Part shown: piece by piece, positions 7,493-17,978 of the stretch
Numbering within the stretch: the stretch's first letter is position 1
Layout: each line of letters opens with the position of its first letter
Assembly: GCA_002351925.1 (NCBI GenBank)
Contig: DEHM01000017.1
Span: 1 to 35,626 of the forward strand
Length of the DNA stretch: 35,626 nt
Reading direction: 5' to 3'
Source of the DNA: Bacteroidales bacterium UBA2800
GTDB lineage: Bacteria > Bacteroidota > Bacteroidia > Bacteroidales > Paludibacteraceae
Position numbers and translations under genes: made by a program
The notes under the pieces: generated by a model
What the model was told of the DNA's origin: nothing
Databases searched by the model: none
The model's input: only the letters and a program-made list of their open reading frames with translations

Positions 7493-9217
7493 ATGGCTTA
7501 TCATCTGAAAGAAGTGTTTGCGCCCAAGCTGCTGCATACCTTGCGGCACTACAGTCGGGCACAGTGGGGTCAGGACGTCCTGGCCGGCATCATCGTCGGC
7601 ATCGTGGCCATCCCCCTGGCTATCGCCTTCGGTATATCATCGGGCGTGGGGCCGACGGAGGGTCTGGTGACGGCTATCATCGCCGGCCTGCTGATCGCGG
7701 TGCTGGGTGGCAGCAAGGTACAGATAGGCGGTCCGACGGGTGCGTTCATCGTCATCATCTACGGCATCATCCAGCAGTACGGCCTCACGGGCCTGATGAT
7801 CGCCACCGTGATGGCAGGTATATTGCTCATCGTGATGGGTCTGGCGCGATTCGGTTCGGTCATCAAGTTTGTACCCTACCCCGTCATCGTCGGCTTCACA
7901 GCTGGTATTGCCGTGACGATATTCTCGACCCAGATGAACGATTTCTTCGGTCTGGGGCTGAGCAACGTGCCGGCTAACTTCGTGGACAAATGGATCTTCT
8001 ATGCCCAACATTTCACGATGAACGGTTGGGCACTGGCCATCGGCCTGTTCTCGTTGGTTGTCTGCATCTTCATGCCGCGTATCACAAAGCGCATACCGGG
8101 CAGCCTGGCTGCCATCGTACTGGCCACGCTGGTCGTATGGTTGCTCAAGGAATACGCACCCGAGTCGTGGAACGTAGCGGGCCTGCAGACCATCAGTGAC
8201 CTGTATGAGTTGCCTCACGGCCTGCCTGCGCCGCATATGCCTTCGCTGCAACTGGCGGAAGGCGAGACCTTCTTCACCCTGATACAGAAACTCTTCCCAT
8301 CGGCCTTTACGATCGCCATGCTGGGTGCGATAGAGAGCCTGCTGAGTGCGATGGTGGCCGACGGCGTGATTGGCGACAAGCATAACTCGAACACCGAACT
8401 GATCGCCCAAGGTGTGGCGAACGTGGTGGTACCTTTCTTCGGCGGCATCCCCGCCACGGGTGCGATAGCCCGTACGATGACCAACATCAACAACGGAGGC
8501 CGTTCGCCGATAGCCGGTATCGTCCACGCAGTGGTGCTGCTGCTTGTACTGCTCTTCCTGGGACAATTGGTAGGAATGATACCGATGGCCTGTCTGGCAG
8601 CCGTGCTGATCATGGTGGCCTACTCGATGTCGGGATGGAAGACGATCGTAGGTACGTTCAAGCACCGCAATCGTGACCTGTGGGTACTGCTGACGACATT
8701 CTTCCTGACCGTGCTCTTCGACCTGACGGTAGCGATAGAGGTGGGTCTGCTGCTGGCAATGGTGCTGTTCCTGATGCGTACCAACGAGCAGACGCACATC
8801 CGCACGTTGCATCATGAGATAGACCCGAACGAAGACACCGACATCCAGCTGAATCTGGAACACCTGACCATCCCTGACCGGGTGGAGGTATATGAGATTG
8901 ACGGCCCGTATTTCTTCGGTATCGCCAACCGCTTTGACGACATCATGACACACGTGTCGGGCGAGAACTATCCAATCCGCATCATCCGCATGCGTAAGGT
9001 GCCATTTGTCGATTCGACGGCTATGCACAATCTGTCGATGCTCATCGAGCGTAGCCACAAAGAGGGCATCACCATCATCCTCTCGGGCGTGAAGACCCAC
9101 GTGCTGCACCAGTTGCAGACCGGAGGTATCGAACAACAGATGAACCCGAAGAACATCTGTCCGGACATACGCGCCGCCCTGAAGCGTGCCAACGAACTAT
9201 TAACCGACATATCCTGA
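7493..9217 (+). CDS. SulP-family inorganic anion transporter with STAS domain
   Basis: A 574-residue inner-membrane protein. Residues about 25-420 hold the SulP core of some 12-14 hydrophobic segments, including AGIIVGIVAIPLAIAFGI and a GGIPATGAIARTMTNI signature. Residues about 460-574 form a cytosolic STAS domain (VEVYEIDGPYFFGIANRF, then the FVDSTAMHNL loop). Members carry sulfate, bicarbonate or other anions in exchange or with sodium or protons; the substrate cannot be read from the sequence and no sulfate-assimilation genes are nearby. It lies 10 nt after tyrS, and its TGA overlaps the ATG of the next gene by one base, so translation is probably coupled. Confidence 0.93.
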   Translation: MAYHLKEVFAPKLLHTLRHYSRAQWGQDVLAGIIVGIVAIPLAIAFGISSGVGPTEGLVTAIIAGLLIAVLGGSKVQIGGPTGAFIVIIYGIIQQYGLTGLMIATVMAGILLIVMGLARFGSVIKFVPYPVIVGFTAGIAVTIFSTQMNDFFGLGLSNVPANFVDKWIFYAQHFTMNGWALAIGLFSLVVCIFMPRITKRIPGSLAAIVLATLVVWLLKEYAPESWNVAGLQTISDLYELPHGLPAPHMPSLQLAEGETFFTLIQKLFPSAFTIAMLGAIESLLSAMVADGVIGDKHNSNTELIAQGVANVVVPFFGGIPATGAIARTMTNINNGGRSPIAGIVHAVVLLLVLLFLGQLVGMIPMACLAAVLIMVAYSMSGWKTIVGTFKHRNRDLWVLLTTFFLTVLFDLTVAIEVGLLLAMVLFLMRTNEQTHIRTLHHEIDPNEDTDIQLNLEHLTIPDRVEVYEIDGPYFFGIANRFDDIMTHVSGENYPIRIIRMRKVPFVDSTAMHNLSMLIERSHKEGITIILSGVKTHVLHQLQTGGIEQQMNPKNICPDIRAALKRANELLTDIS

Positions 9218-10980
9218 TGCGACTACTGCTGACCTACATACTGATGATGCTGACGCTGAGCGTCTCGGCCCTGACGATTCCGCAGGGTACGCTATACTAC
9301 GACAACAGCCAGACCGGTTACCCGGCCGTGAGCTTCGTGTATGGCAGCAACCAGCCTGCGGAGACCTACGTGCTCCGCATGACACAGGACGGCAACAGAT
9401 GGAAGGTGACTATCCCCGCCATCGTAGCCAACACCTACCGTTTCACTTTTGTAGGTGCGTCGCTGCGCGAAGGACTGCATGCCACCGACTTCAACACCTT
9501 CAAGGACAGCGTCAGCCTGACGGCAGGTCTGCTGCGCACCGCCACTTCGGAGGCGCAGATGCGTGCCGGCGACATCTTCGTTCCCACCTCAAGCGACAAC
9601 TGGGCACAAGGCAGTTGGATGAGTCTGGAGGCATGGATAGCCAGCCAGAGCAACAGCCAACCCGGCACGGCGCAGATAAGCGGCACACTGCCCGTAGTGT
9701 ATGTCAACACCAACGGACAAGGAATATACGACACCGAGACGCAAGTGGCGATGACACTCTATATCGACTCGATGAACAGCAAGTACCACCCGCTGGGGTC
9801 AGCCGCAGCACCGATAGCCGGTACGATCAAGGGTCGCGGCAACTACACCTGGCGCGACTTTGCAAAGAAACCCTATAAGATCAAGTTCAACGTCAAGCAG
9901 AAAGTGCTCGGCATGCCCAACAACCGCCACTGGTGTCTGATGGCCGGCGCGGACGACTACTTGGGTTTTCTGAAAAACCCCACGGGATACATGGTGAGCA
10001 AAGCACTGGCGCTGCGCTGGACGCCACGTATGCGACCGGTGGAACTGGTGCTGAACGGTCAGTATCAGGGTCTCTATTTCCTGACGGAACATGTACGCAT
10101 CGCATCCAACCGCGTGAAGATACATGAGCAAGCCGATGGGGAGACGCACCGCGACTCTATCACCGGCGGATGGCTCGTCGAGATAGACAACTACCCGTCG
10201 GAGAACAATATCGTCCTGCAGGAAGGCAACGGACAGACCATCATGGTGTCACTACGCGAACCCGAGACCCTATCGCAGGCTCAACGTTCCTATCTGGAGA
10301 ACCAGATACAGGCTATCAACACGGCACTCTACGAGAGCAGTTCGAACAGGCTGAAACAACTGGTGGACATTGAGGAAGCCGCCAAGTACTATCTGGTGCA
10401 AGAGATAATGGAGGACTGCGAGTCGTACCACGGCAGTTGCTTCCTCTACAAAGACCGCGACAGCCTGGGTGTAGCCGACCGATGGAAGTTCGGACCCGTA
10501 TGGGATTTTGGCAATGCCTACGACCGCCATCAGGAGAGCTGGATATACGAAAATCCCATCTGGCCGCAGTACTGGGTCGGACAACTGGCCTCATGGCCGG
10601 AGATGCAGCAGGCCGTCAGAGAACAGTGGTGGATCTACTACCACACACAGCACGACAGCGTGACGGCTCAGATCAACCGTCTGGCTGCGCAGATCATGCA
10701 GGCGGCGAAGAACGATGCCGCCGTATGGCGTAACACGCAGGGCTATAACGACAACAGCGACATGACCGCTAAGCTGAACGACCTGCTATGGCGCTACAAC
10801 TGGCGCATCCAGTGGCTATACAGCCAGTGGGGAGAAGGTATCCGACCGGTCACTTGGGACGTAGAACACGCGGAGGAACAACCGACGGGACGCAAAATGT
10901 TCAGAAAGGGTCAGGTGCTAATCGAGCGTAACGGAAAGACCTACGACCTGATGGGACGACCCATCCGTATAGAAGACTAA
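9217..10980 (+). CDS. Secreted CotH-kinase-family protein
   Basis: A 587-residue exported protein with a signal peptide (LLLTYILMMLTLSVSA). Residues about 20-105 are a beta-rich domain starting TLYYDNSQTGYPAV, resembling small starch-binding modules of the CBM26 type; this is a weak inference. The CotH domain follows with GRGNYTW, KKPYKIKFNVK, the ELVLNGQYQGLYFLTEHV strand, and WKFGPVWDFGNAYD. CotH proteins are atypical kinases known from Bacillus spore coats; in Bacteroidota they are usually secreted and their substrates are unknown. The C-terminus is the tail GQVLIERNGKTYDLMGRPIR, similar to those of the M6 peptidase and the BspA-like protein. The gene overlaps sulP by one base and lies 20 nt before ileS. 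Confidence 0.85.
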   Translation: MRLLLTYILMMLTLSVSALTIPQGTLYYDNSQTGYPAVSFVYGSNQPAETYVLRMTQDGNRWKVTIPAIVANTYRFTFVGASLREGLHATDFNTFKDSVSLTAGLLRTATSEAQMRAGDIFVPTSSDNWAQGSWMSLEAWIASQSNSQPGTAQISGTLPVVYVNTNGQGIYDTETQVAMTLYIDSMNSKYHPLGSAAAPIAGTIKGRGNYTWRDFAKKPYKIKFNVKQKVLGMPNNRHWCLMAGADDYLGFLKNPTGYMVSKALALRWTPRMRPVELVLNGQYQGLYFLTEHVRIASNRVKIHEQADGETHRDSITGGWLVEIDNYPSENNIVLQEGNGQTIMVSLREPETLSQAQRSYLENQIQAINTALYESSSNRLKQLVDIEEAAKYYLVQEIMEDCESYHGSCFLYKDRDSLGVADRWKFGPVWDFGNAYDRHQESWIYENPIWPQYWVGQLASWPEMQQAVREQWWIYYHTQHDSVTAQINRLAAQIMQAAKNDAAVWRNTQGYNDNSDMTAKLNDLLWRYNWRIQWLYSQWGEGIRPVTWDVEHAEEQPTGRKMFRKGQVLIERNGKTYDLMGRPIRIED

Positions 10981-11000
10981 AAAAACTAATCACACATATA

Positions 11001-14000
11001 ATGAAACGATTTAATGAATACAAACAACTGAACCTGCCGCAGCTGAGCCGTGAGGTGCTGGCGCAGTGGGAACAAGAGAACCTGTTTGAAAAGAGCGTGA
11101 CGACCCGTGAGGGCCATCCGCAATTCCTCTTCTTCGAGGGACCTCCTTCGGCCAACGGCAAACCAGGTATCCACCACGTGATGGCACGTACCATCAAGGA
11201 TACGTTCTGCCGTTTCAAGACCATGCAGGGTTTCCAGGTTCGCCGCAAAGCGGGTTGGGACACCCACGGCCTGCCCGTAGAACTGGGTGTAGAGAAGATG
11301 CTGGGTATCACCAAGGAGGACATCGGCAAGAAGATATCGGTGGACGAGTACAACGCCGCCTGCCGCCGCGAGGTGATGAAATACACCAAGGAGTGGACCG
11401 AACTGACCAAACAGATGGGTTACTGGGTAGATCTGGACAACCCCTATATCACCTACGACAACAAGTATATCGAGACGCTCTGGTACCTGCTGAAGGAACT
11501 CTACAAGAAAGGCTATCTCTACAAGGGTTATACCATCCAGCCCTACTCGCCGGCTGCGGGTACGGGTCTGAGTAGCCATGAGCTGAACCAACCGGGCTGC
11601 TACCGCGATGTGAAGGACCTGACATGTACGGCGAAGTTCCATCTCAAAGACGGACGCTATATCATCGCTTGGACGACCACGCCGTGGACGCTGCCGAGCA
11701 ACACCGCGTTGTGCGTGGGGCCGAAGATCGATTATATCGAAGTGGTAACGCCTAACGGAGATCACATCATCCTTGCGGAAGCACGTCTGGACGCATACAA
11801 GAAAGAGCTGTGCGGCGTGGATGCGGACGGCAATACACTCGAACCGAAGATCGTAGCGCGTTACAAGGGTACGGACCTTGTGGGACTGGAGTACGATCCG
11901 CTGTTCCCCTGGGTGAAACTGGAGAACGCATGGAAGGTTATTCCGGGTGATTACGTAACGACCGAAGACGGTACGGGTATCGTACACATCGCGCCTACCT
12001 TTGGTGCAGACGACAAGAAAGTGGCAGACGCAGCCGGTGTACCGGGACTCTATTTCCAGACCAAAGCGAACGGTCCGCGTCCGATGGTGGACTTCACCGG
12101 CAAGTACTGGAAGATAGACGATCTGGACGAAGCGTGGGTGAAGGAGCATCTGGATGTGGAGCTGTACGGCCGTTACGCCGGCCGGTTCGTTAAGAACGCC
12201 TACGACCCGACGCTGACGGACAAAGACGAGAGTCTCGACCTGCACCTGTGTCTGGAGATGAAGCAGGACGGACGTCTGTTCAAGACCGAGAAGCACGTGC
12301 ATAGTTATCCGCACTGCTGGCGCACCGACAAACCGGTGCTCTACTACCCGCTGGACAGCTGGTTCATCCGCTCCACCATGGCACGCGACGAGATGATCGC
12401 GCTCAACCAGACCATCAACTGGCAACCGGAGAGCACGGGAACAGGACGTTTTGGTCAGTGGCTCAACAACCTCAATGACTGGAACCTGAGCCGTAGCCGT
12501 TACTGGGGCACTCCGCTGCCTATCTGGCGCACTGAAGACGGACAGGAGGAGATTTGTATCGGTTCAATAGCCGAACTGTTCGCTGAAATAGACAAATCCG
12601 TCAAGGCCGGTTTCATGCCTGCTAACCCGTGGCCGAAGCACGTGCCGGGCGATTACTCTAAAGAGAACTACGACCCGTCGGTTATCGACCTGCACCGTCC
12701 GTATGTGGACAGCATCATCCTCGTTTCGCCGAGTGGCAAACCTATGCGTCGCGAACTCGACCTCATCGACGTATGGTTCGACAGCGGCGCGATGCCTTAT
12801 GCACAGAACCACTACCCGTTTGAGAACGCCGACCTGCCCCGCACAGCCGACTTCATCTCTGAGGGTGTCGACCAGACCCGCGGATGGTTCTTCACGCTCC
12901 ACGCCATCCACACGATGATCGAGGGCACAGTGGCCTATAAGAACGTCATCTCCAACGGACTCGTCTTGGACAAGAACGGCAACAAGATGTCCAAGCGTCT
13001 TGGCAACGCCGTGGATCCCTTCGGCGCACTCGAGACCTACGGCGCCGACCCCGTCCGCTGGTATATGCTGACCAACTCCAGCCCGTGGGAGAACCTGAAG
13101 TTCGACCCCGAAGGCGTGGACGAGGTACGCCGTAAGTTCTTCGGCACGCTGTATAACACCTACGGTTTCTTCGCCCTCTACGCCAATGTAGATGGGTGGG
13201 ACAATGGACAATGGACAATGGACAATGGACAATTCTCCGAAATCGACCGCTGGATACTCAGCAAACTCAACTCGCTGGTGAAAGAGGTGACGGAGGCCTA
13301 CGAGGCTTACGAGCCCACCAAAGCCGGCCGTGCTATCTCGGACTTCGTGCAAGACGACCTGAGCAACTGGTACGTGCGCCTGAACCGCAAACGTTTCTGG
13401 GGCGGCGAGATGGATGCCGACAAACAGGCAGCCTATGAGACCTTGTACACCTGTCTGAAGACCGTAGCACAACTCATGGCGCCGAATGCTCCGTTCTATG
13501 CCGACCGTCTCTATCGCGATTTGACTGGAGAGACCGTACATTTGAGCGAGTGGCCGAAGGTAGATGAGTCGCTCATCAACCTGCCGCTGGAAAGGCAGAT
13601 GTACCTCGCGCAGCAGGCGACGAGCATGATTCTCTCGCTCCGCAAACGCGCAGAGAAGAACGTGCGTCAGCCGCTGCAGAAAGCCGTTATCCCGACGCCG
13701 GACAAAGAGACGACAGAGGCCCTGCTCCACGTAGCCGACCTCATCAAGAGCGAAGTCAACGTCAAGGAACTCGTGGTGGTGCCCGCTGAGCAGAGCGAGA
13801 TTCGTCTTGTGAAGAAGATCAAGCCGCAGTTCAAAGTGCTGGGTAAGAAAGTGGGCGGCAAGATGAAAGAGCTGGCGGCCGCTATCGGTGCGTTGAGCCA
13901 AGACGATATCGCCAAGATGGAAGCCGACGGACAGTTTACCCTACTCGACTACACGCTGGTTCCCGAGGACGTGGAGATCATCACCGAGGATATGCCGGGC

Positions 14001-14315
14001 TGGTTGGTGGCCAACAACGGTATACTGACCATCGCGCTGGATATCGAGCTGAACGATGCCCTCATCGAAGAAGGTATCGCGCGTGAGTTGGTCAACCGCA
14101 TTCAGAACCTCCGTAAGCAGAGCGGACTGGAGATCACCGACCGTATCGCCGTGGTACTCGAAGACCGCGAGGAGATACGCAACGCCGTGCTCCATTGCCA
14201 CGACTATATCGCCTCGCAGGTGCTGGCGACACGACTGGAACTTGCAGCCGACGTACAAGGCGAGAACGTCGAGATGGACGGCTATAACGTGAAAATAAAC
14301 ATACAAAAAGCATAA
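11001..14315 (+). CDS. ileS: Isoleucyl-tRNA synthetase (long, eukaryote-like type)
   Basis: Charges tRNA-Ile in the cytosol. At 1104 residues it is longer than the E. coli type and fits the eukaryote-like form common in Bacteroidota, a form often less sensitive to mupirocin. The class I HIGH equivalent is GIHH in PSANGKPGIHHVMAR (near residue 57), and KMSKR lies near residue 662. The editing domain between them includes WTTTPWTLPSN. A C-terminal anticodon-binding and beta-rich extension is present. Residues about 733-744 (DNGQWTMDNGQF) are encoded by five copies of a 7-bp repeat, at a surface position just before the conserved EIDRWILSKLNSL. The gene sits in the middle of the long tyrS operon, 20 nt after cotH and 3 nt before the next gene. 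Confidence 0.97.
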   Translation: MKRFNEYKQLNLPQLSREVLAQWEQENLFEKSVTTREGHPQFLFFEGPPSANGKPGIHHVMARTIKDTFCRFKTMQGFQVRRKAGWDTHGLPVELGVEKMLGITKEDIGKKISVDEYNAACRREVMKYTKEWTELTKQMGYWVDLDNPYITYDNKYIETLWYLLKELYKKGYLYKGYTIQPYSPAAGTGLSSHELNQPGCYRDVKDLTCTAKFHLKDGRYIIAWTTTPWTLPSNTALCVGPKIDYIEVVTPNGDHIILAEARLDAYKKELCGVDADGNTLEPKIVARYKGTDLVGLEYDPLFPWVKLENAWKVIPGDYVTTEDGTGIVHIAPTFGADDKKVADAAGVPGLYFQTKANGPRPMVDFTGKYWKIDDLDEAWVKEHLDVELYGRYAGRFVKNAYDPTLTDKDESLDLHLCLEMKQDGRLFKTEKHVHSYPHCWRTDKPVLYYPLDSWFIRSTMARDEMIALNQTINWQPESTGTGRFGQWLNNLNDWNLSRSRYWGTPLPIWRTEDGQEEICIGSIAELFAEIDKSVKAGFMPANPWPKHVPGDYSKENYDPSVIDLHRPYVDSIILVSPSGKPMRRELDLIDVWFDSGAMPYAQNHYPFENADLPRTADFISEGVDQTRGWFFTLHAIHTMIEGTVAYKNVISNGLVLDKNGNKMSKRLGNAVDPFGALETYGADPVRWYMLTNSSPWENLKFDPEGVDEVRRKFFGTLYNTYGFFALYANVDGWDNGQWTMDNGQFSEIDRWILSKLNSLVKEVTEAYEAYEPTKAGRAISDFVQDDLSNWYVRLNRKRFWGGEMDADKQAAYETLYTCLKTVAQLMAPNAPFYADRLYRDLTGETVHLSEWPKVDESLINLPLERQMYLAQQATSMILSLRKRAEKNVRQPLQKAVIPTPDKETTEALLHVADLIKSEVNVKELVVVPAEQSEIRLVKKIKPQFKVLGKKVGGKMKELAAAIGALSQDDIAKMEADGQFTLLDYTLVPEDVEIITEDMPGWLVANNGILTIALDIELNDALIEEGIARELVNRIQNLRKQSGLEITDRIAVVLEDREEIRNAVLHCHDYIASQVLATRLELAADVQGENVEMDGYNVKINIQKA
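13199..13233. repeat. Five 7-bp tandem repeats inside ileS
   Basis: GGACAAT repeated five times exactly. The 35 bp plus flanking bases keep the ileS frame and are read as a DNGQWTM-like heptad. The same core occurs in the metallo-beta-lactamase gene at 21047 and, more loosely, between genes at 17946. Confidence 0.9.
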
Positions 14316-14318
14316 ATT

Positions 14319-14750
14319 ATGAGAAAAATCATTTACATGGCGCTTATCGCCGTTATCGGCCTGGCGCTGACGAGTTGCGAACCCGCACAGAAAGATTTCT
14401 ACCTGAGTGACCTGCAGGGCACCTGGCGCCGGGACAACTCGAATGAGTACTGGCACTACACCGCTGAGCAGAGCGACGAGAACCCCTATCTGTTGGGCCG
14501 TGAGTGGGACTTGGACGATGATGTCACGGAGCAAGACCGTCTGGACCAACGTCAACGCGACGGTTTTCCCGGCAACGGCTGGTTTAAGTACTGGCTCGAG
14601 ACCAGCGGTAAGTTGACGGAGATTCACTTCATGGACAACGGCGGTGCGGAGATACCCAAGGTATATATCCTCACCACGCTGACCTCCACCAAAATGGCCT
14701 ATTACGAGAAAGACCAGAAGAGCAATAAGTTCAGTTTTACCAAGCAATAA
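14319..14750 (+). CDS. Small lipocalin-like lipoprotein
   Basis: A 143-residue protein with a lipoprotein signal peptide and lipobox LTSC (Cys20), so probably membrane-anchored and facing the periplasm. The mature part begins with FYLSDLQGTWRRDNSNEYWHY; a GTW motif followed by alternating beta strands ending in TSTKMAYYEKDQKSNKFSFTK is typical of the lipocalin-like lipoproteins frequent in Bacteroidota. No ligand or enzymatic residues can be named. It is 3 nt after ileS and 15 nt before the AsmA-like gene. Confidence 0.7.
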   Translation: MRKIIYMALIAVIGLALTSCEPAQKDFYLSDLQGTWRRDNSNEYWHYTAEQSDENPYLLGREWDLDDDVTEQDRLDQRQRDGFPGNGWFKYWLETSGKLTEIHFMDNGGAEIPKVYILTTLTSTKMAYYEKDQKSNKFSFTKQ

Positions 14751-14765
14751 CAAAAACCTTTCTTT

Positions 14766-17700
14766 ATGAAAGCTCTGAAAATCATCGGTTGGACGCTGTT
14801 GAGTCTGGTGCTGGTAGTAGTGGCGGTAGTCACTATCGCTTGCTACCTGATCTTCACTCCCGAGCGACTGACCCCTATTGCCCGACAAGTGGCTGACAAA
14901 TACGTCACCTGCGAGCACGAGATAGGCCGTGTGGACCTGACTTTCTTCTCCACCTTCCCCTATTTCGGCGTAGCCATACAGGACGTACGGTTGATCAATC
15001 CGAAAGCCGGTGCGCAGTCCGACACGCTGCTGGATGTACCCGAACTGGTCGTGTCGCTGCAGTTGATGGACGCCATCGACGGACATATCCGCGTGGAGCG
15101 TTGTCGCCTGAAGGACGCAGAAGCCAATATCTATATCGCGGCAGACGGTAGTACCAACTTCGATGTGTTCGACCTCCCTGCCTCGGAGAAAGACACCGTG
15201 CAGAAAGAGTCGGGCTGGCAACTCAAGTCGCTGGAGTGGGACGAGGACATCCGCGTGACCGCACGCGAGTTGACCTTCGAGGACGAGAAAGACACTATCT
15301 CCGCCTCGCTGCGTAACACCGATATCAGCCTGGCAGCCCTGGAGCGTAGCGGTATGCATGGCGCACGGCTTGACCTGAAGAGCGAAGATATCCATGCTTC
15401 GGTCAAGGGCGTTACCTATGCCGACAGCGTGCAGCTGCAACTGCGTCTGCCGGCTATACTGGCCGAGGACAAGAGTCCGGAGCGCGTCTTCATTGACGGC
15501 ACCAAGTTGCAACTCAACGAGTTCGACCTAACGCTGGACGGCGAAGTGGGCACCCCTGATTTCTCGTCGGGCGAGTACAACATGGACCTGCGTCTGAAAA
15601 CCGGTAAGTGGGACATCGAGTCGCTGCTGGCCCTCGTGCCGCAGCAGTTCCTCACGGCGATGAAGGATATCGACCTGAGCGGTGCTATCCGTCTGGACGC
15701 TACCGCCAAGGGCACGCTGCGCGACAGTCTGATGCCGGTCTTCACGGCACACGTGGACCTGACCGACGCTGCCGGTGCCTATAAGCCGCTGCCCTATCCG
15801 CTGCGTGACGTAGAGCTGGAGGCGGATGCCGTCATCGACCTGAACAACGGCAAGGCATCCAGCGTGACGCTCCACCAACTGAAGGCGAAGACCAAGAAGA
15901 CCTCGCTCAGCGCCAACGGACAGATAGACGAACTGCTGGCCGACATGCTGATGAACCTGCAACTGCAGCTCGATGCCAACCTGCCGGACTTCGCCTATTT
16001 CCTGCCTAAGGAGATGACGCTGGACGGAACGGCTAAGGGTAAAGCCAGCATGAAGATGCGCCTGAGCGACCTGACCAACATGCGTCTGCAACGCGGTAAG
16101 ATTCAGGCCGACCTCGACCTGAAGAATATCCGTTACGCGATGGACAGCATGGTAGCCGAGTTGCCGAGTACCCACGCGGTAGTGCAACTGCCGAATCCTA
16201 CGCCTTCGCGCGAGAAAGTCAACTGGGCACGTATCGACTTGACGACCGACCAGATCGACTATACCATGCTTGGTCAGATGAGTGCCAAGCTGGAGAAGTC
16301 AGCCGTTCAACTGGAGGCCGGCAACATGCTGAGCAAAGACCCCGTGATATATGCTACGCTCGGTCTACAGACCAACGACCCGCTGATGGTCTATATGGAC
16401 ACTATCGGCGGCACGATAGCCGCTCCGCAACTGAAAGCCTACGTAGCCTACAACACCAAGGACAAGGACCTGATTCCTACCGCCGAGGCGACGCTCGACT
16501 GCCAGTCGCTCAACGGCTATTTCGCCAACAACCGTGCTGACCTGAAAGAGACGCACATGCAGGCTTCGCTCAGCCCCGGCAAAACCGACAAGTCGGTGCC
16601 CGTGATGAAAGCCCAACTGCGTACCTCGGCCTTCAAGGGTAACATGGGCCAGGAGCTGGCCGCAGAGACCGACCTGCTGAACATAGAAGCCGCCTCGCGC
16701 TACAACAAGAAAGGCGAGAACTTCCTGCTGCAATGGAATCCGCGCCTGAAAGTCAACCTCAACAAGGGTGTGCTCGACATGCCGGAGCGTCTGCCGGAGA
16801 CGGTGAAGATACCTACTATCGACTTCAGCTACTCCAACCGCGAGATGGCCATCAACAGCGCCCGCGTCGAACTGGGACAGTCGGACCTGAACATGAAGGG
16901 TAACGTGCGCAACATAGGCCAGTGGTTCCGTCACGAGGAGATACTGGAAGGTGAGCTGGACATCGTCAGCGACCACTGTAACGCCAACCAGCTTATCGAG
17001 TGGTTCTCGGCCGACAAGGGTTCGGAAGAACAGGCTACGGCTACGGCGCAGCCTGCTCCCGCTCCAACTCCCGCGCCTGCTGCACAGGCAGATACTGTCA
17101 AGAAAGAGACGGAGCCCTTCCTCGTGCCGACAGACGTCAACCTGGCCATCAAGACGCACATGCGCGAGGTGGAGATCTTCAACCAGGTGGCGCGCGACCT
17201 GAAGGGTGGTCTGTACGTCAAGGACGGTACGCTCATCCTTGACGAGATGGGTTTTGTATGCCGCGCAGCCAAACTGCAGCTGACGGCTATGTACCGCACG
17301 CCGCGACGCAACCATATCTACCTCGGACTCGACTACCACATGTTGGAAGTCAACATCGACGAGTTGATCTCGATGATACCGAACCTGGAACAGATGGTGC
17401 CGATGCTCAGCAGTTTCAAGGGGGCAGCCGAGTTCCACCTGGCCGCAGAGACCTATCTGAACAGCCAGTACGAGCCGAAGATGAGTACCCTGCGCGGCGC
17501 GGCGTCGCTGACGGGTAAAGACCTCGTGGTGATGGACGGCGAGACCTTCTCGAAGATCAGTAAGCTGCTGCTCTTCAAGAAGAAAACCGAGAACCTGATC
17601 GACTCTATCAACGCCGAGATGACCGTTTACAAGAACGAGATAGACATCTATCCGCTCTGCGTGTCGATGGACAACTACATGGTTGCGCTGGGCGGACGCC

Positions 17701-17942
17701 ACAACACCGACATGACCTTCAACTACGATATCAACGTGCTGCGTCCTATCTATCTGGGTGTGAACGTCAGCGGCAATATCGACAACCTGAAGATCAAACT
17801 GGCTAAGTGCAAGTTCGCACAGGACTTCCGTCCCCACTGGTATCAGAAAGTGGATACACAGTCGCTCGAGTTGCGCGAACGTATCAAGCGCTCGATGGAG
17901 AAGAACGTACGCCTGGAGACCGGCGAACAGAAAAGTGAATAA
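14766..17942 (+). CDS. AsmA-like envelope protein
   Basis: A 1058-residue protein with one N-terminal membrane segment (about residues 7-32) and a very long, beta-rich periplasmic part. The region after the anchor (FTPERLTPIARQVADKYV, then a FSTFPYFGVAIQDV strand) and the repeated amphipathic strands are typical of the AsmA/TamB group, which form hydrophobic grooves that move phospholipid towards the outer membrane. A low-complexity Pro/Ala linker (PAPAPTPAPAA) near residue 765 separates two halves. The C-terminal portion (NYDINVLRPIYLGVNVSGNIDNLKIKL) matches the end of Bacteroidota AsmA-like proteins. A role in envelope assembly is inferred from the family. It sits between a small lipoprotein gene and the M3 peptidase gene in the same operon. 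Confidence 0.82.
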   Translation: MKALKIIGWTLLSLVLVVVAVVTIACYLIFTPERLTPIARQVADKYVTCEHEIGRVDLTFFSTFPYFGVAIQDVRLINPKAGAQSDTLLDVPELVVSLQLMDAIDGHIRVERCRLKDAEANIYIAADGSTNFDVFDLPASEKDTVQKESGWQLKSLEWDEDIRVTARELTFEDEKDTISASLRNTDISLAALERSGMHGARLDLKSEDIHASVKGVTYADSVQLQLRLPAILAEDKSPERVFIDGTKLQLNEFDLTLDGEVGTPDFSSGEYNMDLRLKTGKWDIESLLALVPQQFLTAMKDIDLSGAIRLDATAKGTLRDSLMPVFTAHVDLTDAAGAYKPLPYPLRDVELEADAVIDLNNGKASSVTLHQLKAKTKKTSLSANGQIDELLADMLMNLQLQLDANLPDFAYFLPKEMTLDGTAKGKASMKMRLSDLTNMRLQRGKIQADLDLKNIRYAMDSMVAELPSTHAVVQLPNPTPSREKVNWARIDLTTDQIDYTMLGQMSAKLEKSAVQLEAGNMLSKDPVIYATLGLQTNDPLMVYMDTIGGTIAAPQLKAYVAYNTKDKDLIPTAEATLDCQSLNGYFANNRADLKETHMQASLSPGKTDKSVPVMKAQLRTSAFKGNMGQELAAETDLLNIEAASRYNKKGENFLLQWNPRLKVNLNKGVLDMPERLPETVKIPTIDFSYSNREMAINSARVELGQSDLNMKGNVRNIGQWFRHEEILEGELDIVSDHCNANQLIEWFSADKGSEEQATATAQPAPAPTPAPAAQADTVKKETEPFLVPTDVNLAIKTHMREVEIFNQVARDLKGGLYVKDGTLILDEMGFVCRAAKLQLTAMYRTPRRNHIYLGLDYHMLEVNIDELISMIPNLEQMVPMLSSFKGAAEFHLAAETYLNSQYEPKMSTLRGAASLTGKDLVVMDGETFSKISKLLLFKKKTENLIDSINAEMTVYKNEIDIYPLCVSMDNYMVALGGRHNTDMTFNYDINVLRPIYLGVNVSGNIDNLKIKLAKCKFAQDFRPHWYQKVDTQSLELRERIKRSMEKNVRLETGEQKSE

Positions 17943-17945
17943 AGA

Positions 17946-17966
17946 TGTACAATGTACAAAGGACAA
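17946..17966. repeat. Three 7-bp tandem repeats between asmA-like gene and dcp
   Basis: TGTACAA, TGTACAA, AGGACAA, placed in the 36-nt gap before dcp. It belongs to the same class of short tandem arrays found inside coding genes of this window. Confidence 0.65.
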
Positions 17967-17978
17967 GAATGAAATAAT